A stretch of DNA of 64,000 bases from Luidia sarsii (lineage: Eukaryota > Echinodermata > Asteroidea > Paxillosida > Luidiidae). The stretch is from positions 16,149,226-16,213,225 of the forward strand of contig OX465109.1 in NCBI GenBank assembly GCA_949987565.1. The letters run 5' to 3'. The notes under the pieces are model-generated. The model made no database searches. It had not been told where the DNA came from and saw only the letters and a program-made list of their open reading frames with translations. The position numbers and the translations under genes are program-made. Shown piece after piece: positions 21,601-27,499 of the stretch (position 1 is its first letter; each line of letters opens with the position of its first letter).

Positions 21601-22179
21601 TGTGCTTGGTTCACTGACTCTGATTTGGCTTAGTGATTTGGCTTAGTGATTTGGCTAAGTGATTTGGCTTAGTGATTTGGCTTAGTGATTTAGCTTAGTG
21701 ATTTAGCTTAGTGATTTAGCTTAGTGATTTAGCTTAGTGATTTAGCTTATTGATTTAGCTTAGTGATTTAGCTTAGTGATTTAGCTTAGCGAACCCTATC
21801 AGGTGCTCCTCATCGGGCTGGCGCCAGAGTTCTTCAAGAAACCACCGGACATGGAGGAAATAAACTGTACAAGATACTGTAGACATCTGCACTAGAAAGC
21901 AGGAGTCACGGGTTCGAATCCCGCCCGAGCTGCCTGAAATTGTGTTGGTCGGGCATTGGGCAAAGCGCTGGGCATTCAGTGCTTATCACGTCGGGCAAGG
22001 GCAAACCCTCTTAGCAAGCAGTTTACATCTCACTCCAGAAGATATTGGAAGAACACAAATTGCAGTATAAAAAAAAAGAACTGGTCCCAAAATGCTCAAG
22101 ATTTGCCTCGTTCTCTCTCGCTTTAAACAGGCACATGGTGGACTTGGCCCATATATCCGTCAGCTTGGACGTGGAATGA
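488..22179 (+). CDS. RBM33: RBM33-like RNA-binding protein gene, 3' part (16 exons, 1079 residues in window)
   Basis: Sixteen GT/AG exons (listed separately) total 3240 nt and keep one frame to a TGA at 22177–22179. Order of segments: acidic stretch (residues ~1–45), motif RKDIPETL (~58–65), RGG box and poly-Q (~80–120), conserved HINPHFKG (~245), long P/Q-rich linkers, charged helical segment (~562–610), RG repeats (~781), then an RRM made of exons n, o and p ending HMVDLAHISVSLDVE. From family knowledge, vertebrate RBM33 has the same order (NIPETL, HINPHFKG, EEQKRLRE helix, C-terminal RRM ending in HMIDLSHINVALIVE), and human RBM33 is about 1170 residues. It acts in nuclear RNA binding and mRNA export/demethylation complexes in vertebrates; that role here is inferred by homology. 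The N-terminus is outside the window. Confidence 0.92.
700..1310. repeat. CCTT/CCCTC polypyrimidine tract
   Basis: About 600 bp of nearly pure pyrimidine (TTCCCTCC units) on the + strand in the intron before RBM33 exon b. A block around 844–930 recurs at 1012–1095. Apparent reading frames are simple-sequence artefacts. Confidence 0.95.
1504..1943 (+). CDS. RBM33: RBM33 exon b (RGG box, poly-Q, Gly/Pro-rich)
   Basis: Acceptor CAG at 1501–1503 after a poly-C tract, donor GTAAGT at 1944; phase 1 in, 0 out. It begins EITAEIQQTVDEFARQKEEQ, then an RGG/RG box and a QLQQQQQHP tract. The helix plus RGG arrangement parallels ELSAEAKAALLEFEERERQ…RRGGRRGG in human RBM33. The exon is strongly GC-rich, unlike its introns. 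Confidence 0.9.
1966..2636. repeat. 64-bp tandem repeat, about 10 copies
   Basis: Units contain CAGTCCCTTTGTGCTTCAG, CACAATGAACTGGACAGCC and AAACTGGCACAAGCCAG. The array fills most of the intron between exons b and c. Copies differ at scattered bases. Confidence 0.93.
2724..2865 (+). CDS. RBM33: RBM33 exon c (HINPHFKG motif)
   Basis: Acceptor CAG at 2721–2723, donor GTAAGG at 2866; phase 0 in, 1 out. It carries KTIHINPHFKGQVQVPPQP. The HINPHFKG block is one of the most conserved short motifs of RBM33. Confidence 0.9.
3026..3153. mobile_element. Family A palindromic element with target-site duplication
   Basis: Palindrome 3026–3100 (arms GGGCCTGACGTTTCGATCC/GGATCGAAACGTCAGGCCC) plus a tail GTAAGCAGTTTGCAACA…TATATCACC. 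CAACGGTACATTAA occurs directly before (from 3015) and after (from 3152) the element: a 14-bp duplication. Confidence 0.85.
3847..4154 (+). CDS. RBM33: RBM33 exon d (Pro/Gln/Ser-rich linker)
   Basis: Acceptor TAG at 3844–3846, donor GTAAGT at 4155; phase 1 in, 0 out. The product is disordered P/Q/S-rich sequence (SQPSLAISSAS, GSQQQQRQGPQFPGPPGRPP). Its acceptance as an exon rests on phase fit, splice sites and GC-rich codon use. Confidence 0.82.
4186..4545 (-). repeat. tRNA-derived repeat, two adjacent copies
   Basis: Reverse-strand tRNA-like units at 4189–4276 and 4374–4475. Each has a B-box-like GGTTCAAGTCC-type segment and an A-box-like TAGCTCAGATGGTAAGAG-type segment. A conserved flank CAACTAGTCTTTGCCGGGG follows the second copy. 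The loop of better copies would place GTT as anticodon (Asn-like); tentative. Confidence 0.75.
4555..8430. repeat. Minisatellite, 51–62 bp units, with 1322-bp higher-order repeat
   Basis: About 65 units of the type TCTGTGGGGATTCTGTGGAC, CCTAACCCTGCTGCACTCAA, CAAGATGCAGCAGTGGGTGC, with 61- and 51-bp shortened variants. A marker variant (GATGAAGTAGTGGGTGCATG) at ~5071 recurs at ~6393, and the following units repeat in order with a 1322-bp offset. Located in the RBM33 intron before exon e. Confidence 0.95.
8447..8535. repeat. SINE2 tail fragment in inverted configuration
   Basis: GAGGTTTTGCCCTCCTAGACGTGATGCTCAGTG and its inverted partner CACTCAGTGCTTATCACGTCGAGCAGGGCAAAACCTC form a hairpin. The sequence matches the 3' part of the tRNA-Ser-like SINE seen elsewhere here. 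Confidence 0.65.
8615..8759 (+). CDS. RBM33: RBM33 exon e (poly-Q, W-containing linker)
   Basis: Acceptor TAG at 8612–8614, donor GTGAGT at 8760; phase 0 in, 1 out. It starts EHQQQQQQHFRPQQSEPW with six consecutive CAG codons. It follows the 3.9 kb minisatellite in the preceding intron. Confidence 0.78.
8855..9240. mobile_element. ATCGCGATT-rich MITE-like element
   Basis: Repeated ATCGCGATTTGAATCGCGAT motifs at both ends (8870–8900 and 9185–9230) bound a non-coding core. A class II non-autonomous element is likely; the superfamily is not identified. Confidence 0.45.
9245..9476. mobile_element. Family A-related longer copy (Penelope-like 3' region)
   Basis: Begins GCCTGATGTTTCGATCCTAG and GACCTTTCTCAAAGGCAGA, continues with a G/A-rich segment shared with 43480–43700, and ends in an inverted arm GGTCCTGCTAGGATCAAAACG near 9452–9471. 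Confidence 0.7.
9534..9670 (+). CDS. RBM33: RBM33 exon f (Pro/Gln/His-rich linker)
   Basis: Acceptor CAG at 9531–9533, donor GTGAGA at 9671; phase 1 in, 0 out. It encodes PDFQGQPRHQPGPGHYNGPQ…RPMQ. The donor is directly followed by a 76-bp pyrimidine-rich tandem array whose units repeat a CACAGGTCCCC string close to the donor. Confidence 0.82.
9690..10325. repeat. 76-bp pyrimidine-rich tandem repeat, about 8 copies
   Basis: Units run GGTCCCCGTCCCCCGTCCCT, CTTCCCCCGCTCCCTGTCCT, AGTCTGTCCCGGTAGCTGAG, ATATCCCACA. One copy (10010–10070) has an internal CTTCCCCCGTCCCTTCC expansion. Confidence 0.92.
10361..10827. mobile_element. Family C TIR transposon (~465 bp), copy 1
   Basis: Termini AAGCCGCATCCACACTGGAC and GTCCAGTGCGGACACGGCTT form terminal inverted repeats. 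The interior is built of TTTACCGAG/CTCGGTAAA modules and has no coding capacity. The same element lies in reverse orientation at 52226–52692. Confidence 0.85.
11167..11345 (-). repeat. tRNA-derived repeat
   Basis: Reverse-strand tRNA-like unit (ACCGGGATTTGAACCCGAGA … CATCTGAGCCATCCAGCCC) with the conserved flank GTCAGTTACATGTACTCTTTGCTGGGG. Confidence 0.75.
11691..11945. mobile_element. Family B large inverted repeat
   Basis: Left arm GGAAGGTTTGCGGTGACACC…GAACCTGAGTGGTAACTCGACGTTTCG and right arm reading the reverse complement, ending GGTGTCACCGCAAACCTTCC, around a short loop CATCTCCTGATGACAGCCAG. No coding sequence. It shares the GACGTTTC/GAAACGTC core with family A. Confidence 0.85.
12303..12376 (+). 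CDS. RBM33: RBM33 exon g (short Gln/His-rich exon)
   Basis: Acceptor TAG at 12300–12302, donor GTGAGG at 12377; phase 0 in, 2 out. The frame PQQLRDPAQHHQREG is set by the neighbours' phases: AG plus the C of exon h makes a serine codon. The other frame through this exon (ERPSPASPERR) does not join the neighbours. Confidence 0.7.
12684..12845 (+). repeat. tRNA-Ser-like SINE (SINE2)
   Basis: A-box-like GGTTGTTAAGTGGTTAA, B-box GGGTTCGAATCCTGG, followed by tail CAAAGCACTGGGCACTG and TATCACGTCGAGCAGGGCAA. Related copies with CTAGAAA in the anticodon loop suggest descent from a class II tRNA-Ser (AGA). Confidence 0.7.
12868..13105 (+). CDS. RBM33: RBM33 exon h (Pro/Gln repeats, basic helix)
   Basis: Acceptor CAG at 12865–12867, donor GTGAGT at 13106; phase 2 in, 0 out. 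It contains imperfect PRQPSPRQPSPQQP repeats, then KGRILPAPQRLIEEASKKG. It lies just after a tRNA-Ser-like SINE. Confidence 0.82.
13313..13945. mobile_element. Family B element with a 16-bp satellite as its loop
   Basis: Left arm 13313–13445 (GGAAGGTTTGCAGAGACACC…GAGCCGGTAGCTC…CAGGAGACTGCTGGATTCCA) is inverted at 13803–13945 (TGGAATCCAGCAGTCTCCTG…GAGTTACCGGCTC…AAAACCTTCC). Between the arms sits the 16-bp tandem array. Confidence 0.8.
13499..13746. repeat. 16-bp tandem repeat, about 15 copies
   Basis: Near-perfect copies of GCACTTTCCAGTGGCC. Because 16 is not a multiple of 3, all three frames on both strands run open through it, giving spurious frames such as GRTFQWPHFPVAALSS. Confidence 0.97.
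14038..14253 (+). CDS. RBM33: RBM33 exon i (charged coiled-coil segment)
   Basis: Acceptor CAG at 14035–14037, donor GTCAGT at 14254; phase 0 in and out, 72 codons. IDEDAETRRLRIQLEEQKKL then RELILQRKEARRQQ matches the EDEETRLYRLKIEEQKRLREEILKQKE helix of vertebrate RBM33. The 3' end and its donor are duplicated twice downstream in the intron (see findings). Confidence 0.92.
14254..14800. repeat. Degenerate tandem duplication that copies an exon end and its donor
   Basis: Blocks sharing GGCACCAGCCAAGGTCAGT, GTCAAGTTCTGTA, AGTTGGGCAAATCAACTCC and AGAATGGTCGACCA recur two to three times. The block ends at ~14440 and ~14766 reproduce the exon i 3' end plus donor. Confidence 0.85.
14950..15058 (+). 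CDS. RBM33: RBM33 exon j (Gln/Pro/Arg-rich linker)
   Basis: Acceptor CAG at 14947–14949, donor GTAGGC at 15059; phase 0 in, 1 out. It encodes APSQRPQPSPQQRRPPANRQ and continues to QGQ. Low-complexity; supported by splice sites and phase. Confidence 0.75.
15330..15720. repeat. Dispersed repeat (copy also at 20855–21615)
   Basis: GTCCATTTTGAAGGCC…GCAATGCAG…GTACCTAGT…AAGGGTGTATCGATTG…ATCAAAAGCAAAAT…CACATGAAGGGCGCCCC is shared with the second copy. Non-coding; class unknown. Confidence 0.8.
16020..16195. repeat. Degenerate CATC/CGTC tetranucleotide tract
   Basis: Imperfect CCATCCACC / CGTCCGTCTGT repeats immediately upstream of RBM33 exon k. Confidence 0.8.
16231..16436 (+). CDS. RBM33: RBM33 exon k (nine-Gln tract)
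   Basis: Acceptor TAG at 16228–16230, donor GTGGGT at 16437; phase 1 in, 0 out. GASGQPMHVNPP is followed by nine consecutive CAG glutamines and ends QQWQQQQNVK. Confidence 0.82.
17301..17426 (+). CDS. RBM33: RBM33 exon l (Gly/Pro-rich)
   Basis: Acceptor CAG at 17298–17300, donor GTATGT at 17427; phase 0 in and out, 42 codons. It encodes VLVNIEPQPIPTLGGGG through to GRGQRPPGSQNNM. Confidence 0.75.
17511..17880. mobile_element. Family E MITE (~370 bp), copy 1
   Basis: TIRs AAAGCCCCTACACAACATTG and CAATGTTGTGTGGGGGCTTT. Non-coding interior. A close copy lies at 30524–30898; diverged relatives lie at 34662–35032 and 63487–63910. Confidence 0.85.
17962..18299 (+). CDS. RBM33: RBM33 exon m (RG repeats, poly-Q)
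   Basis: Acceptor CAG at 17959–17961, donor GTACTC at 18300; phase 0 in, 2 out. [17 protein letters not shown] is followed by about 15 glutamines (mixed CAG/CAA), then GRGRGRGYGPP. The GRGRG string resembles MHGRGRG in vertebrate RBM33 upstream of the RRM. The donor GTACTC is weak. Confidence 0.82.
18385..18545 (-). repeat. SINE2 fragment, reverse orientation
   Basis: CACGATGTGATAAGCACTGAATGCTCAGTGCTTTGCCCGATG is followed by a reverse B-box CGGGATTCGAACC. It lies in the intron upstream of exon n. Confidence 0.6.
18598..19021 (+). CDS. RBM33: RBM33 exon n (poly-Q and first half of the RRM)
   Basis: Acceptor CAG at 18595–18597, donor GTAGAT at 19022; phase 2 in, 0 out. After a 13-Gln run and asparagine/glutamine-rich sequence it encodes GVVIDGLSASTGRGSLIKML and GCGPIK, the β1–α1–β2 half of the RRM. 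The equivalent human stretch is VVSVEGLSSST…LMSVGPIQ. Confidence 0.9.
19216..19398. mobile_element. Family A element with target-site duplication
   Basis: GTGACATACAAAAATGTTGC start, inverted GGCCTGACGTTTCGAACC/GGATCGAAACGTCAGGCC arms, end CCCACTAATG. ATGTATCACAA is found on both sides (left from 19203, right from 19397). Confidence 0.82.
19408..20200. repeat. 68-bp tandem repeat, about 11–12 copies
   Basis: Units AATGGGTTATCCATCATAAG, TTGAGTTACGATGTGTGTCG, TAAGGCTTTGTGAAATCTAC, CCCTGTAC; highly homogeneous, with occasional GTGCCG or TTACCC variants. Located in the intron that splits the RRM. Confidence 0.95.
20560..20655. mobile_element. Family A fragment (single arm)
   Basis: GAGAAAGGGATCGAAACGTCAGGCCCTCCTAAC followed by the family tail TAAAGCAGTTTGCAAC. 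Confidence 0.65.
20753..20841 (+). CDS. RBM33: RBM33 exon o (RRM second half)
   Basis: Acceptor CAG at 20750–20752 after a C/T tract, donor GTGAGG at 20842; phase 0 in, 2 out. NLEVMPSQRRALARF and KDARTFQARYHR align with LQMLPQQRKAIAKF…ALAFQQKFHR of human RBM33 (RNP1-like strand). Confidence 0.92.
20936..21317. mobile_element. Penelope-like element fragment with inverted ends and 7-bp duplication
   Basis: A 382-bp insertion interrupts the dispersed repeat of 20855–21615, as shown by the uninterrupted copy at 15361. TATGGTT flanks it on both sides (20929–20935, 21318–21324). The left part carries a GACGTTTCGGTTGC…CTTCATCAG motif and GCAACTGAAGAATGCGC; the right end is its inverted copy GCGCATTCTTCAGTTGC. 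Confidence 0.8.
21136..21285 (+). pseudogene. Penelope-like reverse transcriptase fragment
   Basis: A 49-residue piece reads GSPVSAVIANLYMEAFEEEA then VWKRYVDDTFVTS before a stop. SPxxA-NLYME and the YVDD catalytic box with DDTFV are typical of Penelope-class reverse transcriptase palm motifs. It is far too short to be active. Confidence 0.8.
21625..21795. repeat. 13-bp tandem repeat, about 13 copies
   Basis: Units AGTGATTTGGCTT grading into AGTGATTTAGCTT, in the last RBM33 intron. Confidence 0.95.
21880..22020 (+). repeat. tRNA-Ser-like SINE (SINE2)
   Basis: CTGCACTAGAAAGCAGG (anticodon arm-like), GGGTTCGAATCCCGCC (B box), then tail GGGCAAAGCGCTGGGC and TTATCACGTCGGGCAAGG. The 5' A-box half is missing or diverged. 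Confidence 0.65.
22131..22179 (+). CDS. RBM33: RBM33 terminal exon p with stop
   Basis: Acceptor CAG at 22128–22130; phase 2 in; stop TGA 22177–22179. HMVDLAHISVSLDVE is nearly residue for residue the C-terminus of vertebrate RBM33 (HMIDLSHINVALIVE), which fixes the gene's identity and end. No clear AATAAA is seen in the next few hundred bases. Confidence 0.93.
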
Positions 22180-22612
22180 CAGACCCAGCCAACTCTTTCT
22201 TCAAAGCCCTCCGGCCCGCACTCCTTTATCACAGCCATCTCAGGGGGAAGACTACGAACATCCGTCCGGTGGTGACAACCGACTCAACCAGGGGCGGGGG
22301 GGCACTTCTAGCGCACCGCCTTCGGCACTGCCACCGGCCGGACAGGCATAGGAGGGGAGGACAGGATCAGCTAGCGCACCAAGTCCCACCGGAGGCATCA
22401 CGGTATTTCCGGTGTGCACACTCTTTTGTCCCAGTTGCGGCTGAGTCGCATTGTATTTTACCGTTTGTACGCATCGCTGAGTAATGGCTAGGGCTTACTT
22501 TTGTTTTTGTGCGCAATGCCCCTCATCGGCGATGTGACATGTTTTATATAAAGTTTACGCATAGCAATTGCATCCAAAGTCAAACCGGTGTGTAACTTGC
22601 CTTCAGGGACGG

Positions 22613-22935
22613 CCCAAAGAGGCGGCGGCCTGATGTCGGGTGTGGTCCGCGCCAACAGGGCGTGGTCACCGCTGATGGTTGGGTGTGGTTCTGACCAACA
22701 AGGCATGGTCACCACTGCTGTTTGGGTGTGGTCCACAATAACTGGGCGTGGTCATCACTGCTGGTTGGGTGTGGTCCGCACTAACAGGGTGTGGTCACCA
22801 CTGCTGGTTTGGTGTGGTCCACAAAAAACAGGGCGTGGTCGTCACTGCTGTTTGGGTGTGGTCCGCAATAACAGGGCGTGGTCACCACTGGTGGTTGGGT
22901 GTGGTCCCACGTCCTCCGGTCGTGGCTGACACCTC
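22613..22935. repeat. ~43-bp degenerate tandem repeat
   Basis: Alternating GGTGTGGTCCGCAATAAC and AGGGCGTGGTCACCACTG units, about seven copies, downstream of RBM33. The stretches 22180–22612 and 22936–23410 show no gene or clear repeat. Confidence 0.88.
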
Positions 22936-23410
22936 TGCATTGTGATCCAGCAGTCTTGGACCCCGCCCCTCTCCACAATGTTAGGTCATGGTCCTCAGTC
23001 TAAGGGTGCGGTCCTGTGCACAATGTATAAACGCTGAGGCAGAAACGTAGAAATGTGTAAAACAAACGGGGAGTTCTTGAAATGTAGATCATTAGCGCTA
23101 CATCCACACTTCAAGCAACGGTCTTCTGCAACAACGTCACATGAGGGCGCTTTCCACCAAATGTGAGGAGGGATTGATGTGGTCCCTCAGCGTCTGGTCA
23201 TCCTGTGAGGAAACTGCACACTGAGTGGAGACAGAACCTGGCACCGCTAAAAAAAAAACCAGTACCCCCCAGAACTTGATCCGATTGGCTGTTGCACGCA
23301 GGAATGAATATTCATGAGATTGGCGTCAACTGTCCCCTTGCAAGGAGTGAACAAAAATGAACCAAAAGACTGATATTGAGTGGCTCAGAAAAGTGTGGCA
23401 ACCGTTTCTT

Positions 23411-23690
23411 GTTGACCAAGCCTCGACCAAGCCTCAACCAAGCCTCAACCAAGCCTCAACCAAGCCTCAACCAAGCCACAGCCAAGCCTCAACCAAGCCT
23501 CAACCAAGCCTCAACCAAGCCTCAACCAAGCCTCAACCAAGCCACAGCCAAGCCTCAACCAAGCCTCAACCAAGCCACAGCCAAGCCTCAGCCAAGCCTC
23601 AACCAAGCCTCAACCAAGCCTCAACCAAGCCTCAACCAAGCCACAGCCATGACTCAACCAAGCCCCCACCAAGCCACAGCCAAGACCAAC
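23411..23690. repeat. 11-bp tandem repeat, about 25 copies
   Basis: CAAGCCTCAAC units, with CAAGCCACAGC variants spaced semi-regularly. Reads as STKPQPSLNQA in every frame; judged non-coding. Confidence 0.95.
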
Positions 23691-23700
23691 GTGCCAATAG

Positions 23701-24380
23701 TCTGACTGACTGAGGGGTACTGGGTTTACTGCACAAAAGAATTCTCCTCCAACTCGACCCTTCTCTCGACATCTGCCTCAACCACCACCGTGGAAGTTCT
23801 GTAACTTCAATGGCAGAGAAACTGAGCATCATCATGTCGCCGTAGCAACGATGAATCCACAGCTACTGAGTTTCATCTATGATGCCCAGTGCAAACTCTG
23901 TAACTTTCAGGGGGGGAAAAGACCTTTATTGGGCAAGGACAATGTTCCCAAGAACTGGACAAATCTATTTTTTCTTCATGAAAACTTGGTAAAAAAATTT
24001 AGATCATTTTTCGATGGCATATATGCGCAGATTTTTCTTTCGCAAATAAGGGAAAGAATGATTTATCTTGGAAACCATCACGTCAGTTTTTTTTTATCCT
24101 CTCGATTGTGGCTCTTTCGCAAAGCATTTGTACCCTCCCAGTTTGTGTCAAGTTGCAAACAAGGGGTGTGATCGCATGAGAAGGTCAGGTGACTGTACAT
24201 GTAGGCCATCACGTGGTCCCCCCCCCACCAATTTTAGTTGCATGAATTTGCAAATGTCTGGACTGCTGAATGAGTCCACGGGTTTATCTCTCTGAAAGAA
24301 AAAAAAGGGGAAAAGGGGATTCAAAACCCAAGCCTAGAAGCGTAACCCATCCGGCTTGAGTTTGATCGCCAACTTTCCCC
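23701..24380. other. Non-coding stretch, nothing recognised
   Basis: No exon-like frame, RNA gene or repeat family could be supported here, apart from short homopolymers. Confidence 0.5.
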
Positions 24381-24384
24381 TTTT

Positions 24385-24490
24385 CTCCCTCTGAGAAAGG
24401 TCCCGCTCCGATCAAAGCATCAGGCCCTGTACATTTTTTTCAGATTTGCATTTTGGCCGTTTATGTCATTAAGCGGTCAGCAACTTTCCT
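24385..24490. mobile_element. Family A fragment
   Basis: GAGAAAGGTCCCGCTCCGATCAAAGCATCAGGCCC, then the tail GTCATTAAGCGGTCAGCAAC. A diverged single-arm copy. Confidence 0.6.
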
Positions 24491-24576
24491 TGTTGCAAGA
24501 CAGAAGGTCCACCACTTGGGTTTGCTCATTTCCGTTGCACCAAGCTCTTAACGGTTAACCTTATTAATTGTAAAAT

Positions 24577-24720
24577 TGGCCAAGAAAACTTTGACTGGAC
24601 CGGGACTTGAACCCGAGGCCTCCGGTGCTCTTCCTATCGGAGCTATCCAGCCCTTAGATGGTGGCCTTTCCCAGATAATCGACCATTGTTTTTGCCGGGA
24701 GGGGGCGGGGGCAATTTGAA
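24577..24720 (-). repeat. tRNA-derived repeat
   Basis: Reverse tRNA-like unit GGACCGGGACTTGAACCCGA … GAGCTATCCAGCCC plus flank TTTTTGCCGGGAGGGGGCGG. The region 24721–25679 after it shows no recognised feature. Confidence 0.75.
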
Positions 24721-25681
24721 GGTTTGTTGGCTTGATAAGACCAGAGTGTTAGCCAAGAAGCTGGAGCCAATCGATTGTTTCTAGTTGCCTGCGACATTAT
24801 GGTGGGCAGGGGAAGTATGACTGAAGCCTAAGCCCCGAGCCAAAGCCTTCATTCCGTGAACAACCCGTGCTAAACTGTCTAGCATCTCTTCTGAGACGGG
24901 GCGTGGCCCCGAAAGGAGCCACACTCCGTCTCAATCCCACGCACAATCTTATGTGGAGGCTGGGCCCTTACAGTCTCGCATGGCATGCTCAATCCGAAGG
25001 TTTTAGGAGAAGGAATCGGTGGGTTCTAGGAGAGGTTGGAGCCCCATTCAACCCAGGGCCTGGGCCCTGAAGTCTTGCGTCCTTTCAAAATCCCACTAAA
25101 ACCACACGGCGGACCAAAGCTCACCTGTCCCAATCAGATAATGACCCAAATCAAAGATCAGTTCCAACTTCCAACTCTCCGTTTTCAAAATTATGATTCG
25201 GATTTCACCCACAAGACTTGGCTACATTGTAAAATCATTTGAGTCACTGACTTTCATAAAGTCAGTAATTTTCCCCACTCATTTTAGCTTCATTTTGGGT
25301 TTTTTTTATTGAGGTTGAGCAGGCAGATATTCCATTTCATTCTGTATCCGTAGCAACCAATCCCCCCCAAAAAAATTAATTCACCCTTAATACTTCCACT
25401 CAATCCAGCATTATTTCCGAAACAGTACCATTGGAGGTTTTAAAACAAAAAGGGTTCGCCAAAATGCCAACCACAAGTATATTTTTTTCTGCCCTTTTTT
25501 GTTTGTTTCCCTGTTTTTCTGAAGTTTTACTTCCTATTCCTATAAGAAAACTGAAATAATTCTTGGCCATCCTTCTTCTTTTTCCAAACTTAAGACAATT
25601 ATTTTGTTTTCAATCAAGGTTGGGGGTAAGATCTTTACAGCGCTGGTTATTCTCCTTGACTTTTGGGACATGGTGCATAGG

Positions 25682-25960
25682 ATGCGCGAAGGTTTGAAAT
25701 CCTTAAGTTCTTATCAGAAACCACACTTAAGGTGATATACAAAAATGGTGCAAACTGCTTACTGACTAACAGTACCAAAATGTAAATCTTAAAATTTAGT
25801 GGGCCTGACGTTTCGATCCTAGGAGGACCTTTCTCAAAGGCAGAGTGACTCTGCCTTTGAGAAAGCTGCTAGGATCGAAACGTCAGGCCCACTAAATTTT
25901 AAGAAACCACACTTGCTCACAAAAGAGCAGCCTCATACATGGTGTCACTGCAAACCTCAC
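25682..25960. mobile_element. Family B fragment interrupted by a family A element
   Basis: Family B arms (GATGCGCGAAGGTTTG … AGAAACCACACTT / AACCACACTTGCTCACAAAAGAG … TGGTGTCACTGCAAACC) are split by a complete family A element at ~25732–25905. AGAAACCACACTT is duplicated on both sides (13 bp). Confidence 0.85.
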
Positions 25961-26152
25961 AATCAGTACTTGTACTTCCACCATTCTATAGCCTCAAGTC
26001 TTTTTGGTCTCTATTTGAGTTTTTGGGGGTTTTCCTTTTCAGAAGACAGCATACTTCCGAAAGGGTCACTGACAATAGCCAGCGGCAGTCTGACGTTTGT
26101 GTGCAGACGTCAAAATCTCAAAAAGTTGTTGGGTGGTTGGATTTTTTGCCCC

Positions 26153-26346
26153 AGTACAGTGGAACGTCCCTATAACAAACGCTGATATACTGAACGTTCG
26201 GATAAAACAAACATGCCCTTTGGCTCCCCCGATTTCTGTGTACAAAATATGCGGCCGCAACTGCTATAATAACGGACGACCGCTATACCGAACAATTTTC
26301 ATCATTGATCCCTGGATGTTTGTTATAGCGATGTACAGTACCACTG
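26153..26346. mobile_element. pogo/Tigger-like MITE
   Basis: CAGTGGAACGTCCCTATAAC at the left and GTTATAGCGATGTACAGTACCACTG at the right form imperfect TIRs like CAGTGGAAC…TATAACGA of pogo/Tigger elements. Non-coding interior. Region 26347–27290 beyond it shows only short simple repeats and a partial tRNA-like piece near 26810–26850. Confidence 0.75.
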
Positions 26347-27297
26347 TATTTCAGAACTCTCCAATGTGGCCAAGGTTTCAGTCTTGGCCAGCAAATACAA
26401 ACACAGATTCTGATCCATCAACCTAGCCGATGACTGAAAATGTTCTCTGCTAAATTGAATGAAATGCCCAGGGGTTTGGTTTGGCTGGTTTTTTTTGTTA
26501 GGAAGGGGGGGGGGGACTTTTGAGGTTAGCCTCGAGTCTTTAGTTTATATACCCACAAGTCCCAGTCTGTCAGCTATGCAGCAACAACATGTACATGCAC
26601 GTATGTAGTCAGTTCACCCATACCATAACCCTTCCGCCAGAGTTGGCTCCCCAAGTTCTCCGTCAAACCTTCTCAAATCATTTTCTTTTTCTAAGAAGAC
26701 AACAGACTTTATAAGCACTTGTTTGTCAACAAAGTTGTCAACAAATTTGTCAACAAATTTGTGAAACAAATTTGTGAAAATATCAGAAAAAGAAAAAAAA
26801 ATGACAGGATCAGGACTTGAACCCAAGACCTTTGGCTTAATTTACCATTTTTTAAATATTTTTTTCACAGGTTTTGCCACTATTTATGCATTCGCTGCAC
26901 TCACTCATCCATTGATTTACCTCCCTTGCTTTGGAATAAGTAACCTTGCATAGGGGTTTAAAAAGATCCTGCCTACATCAAAACATCAGTCCCTCAAATC
27001 TCTTTGAAAAACTCTCCATACGTCCGGATTTAAACTTTCATTTTCCAATTTTTTTTTGTTCAAAACAGAAATTGCATGTAAGGAAGATGGCCGTAAATTA
27101 TCGCTGCTACTCTGACAGTACTGTCCCCTATGCACATTGTACATGTATGTGGGTTACCCAAGGCTTGGGTGACCCTGAATCCGCTACGTGCAGGAGTTGA
27201 CCGTTTCAAAGCCAACACGCACCACTGATAGTGCCTGCATCCCTCAACACCTTGCATAGATGCCAATCTTAAAAGGAAATCAGGAATACTTTGGCTT

Positions 27298-27495
27298 AAG
27301 GTGATATACAAAAATGTTGCAAACTGCTTACTGACTAAAAGTACCAAAATGCAAATCTTAAAATTTTAGTGGGCCTGACGTTTCGATCCTAGCAGGACCT
27401 TTCTCAAAGGCAGAGTCACAGTCTGCCTTTGAGAATGGTCCTGCTGGGATCGAAACGTCAGGCCCACTAAATTTTAAGGAATTCTTTGGCTAATA
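27298..27495. mobile_element. Family A element with target-site duplication
   Basis: Starts AAGGTGATATACAAAAATG, inverted arms around a GGCAGAGTCACAGTCTGCC centre, ends CTAAATTTTAAG. GGAATACTTTGGCT before and GGAATTCTTTGGCT after are a duplication with one mismatch. Confidence 0.85.
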
Positions 27496-27499
27496 AAAG

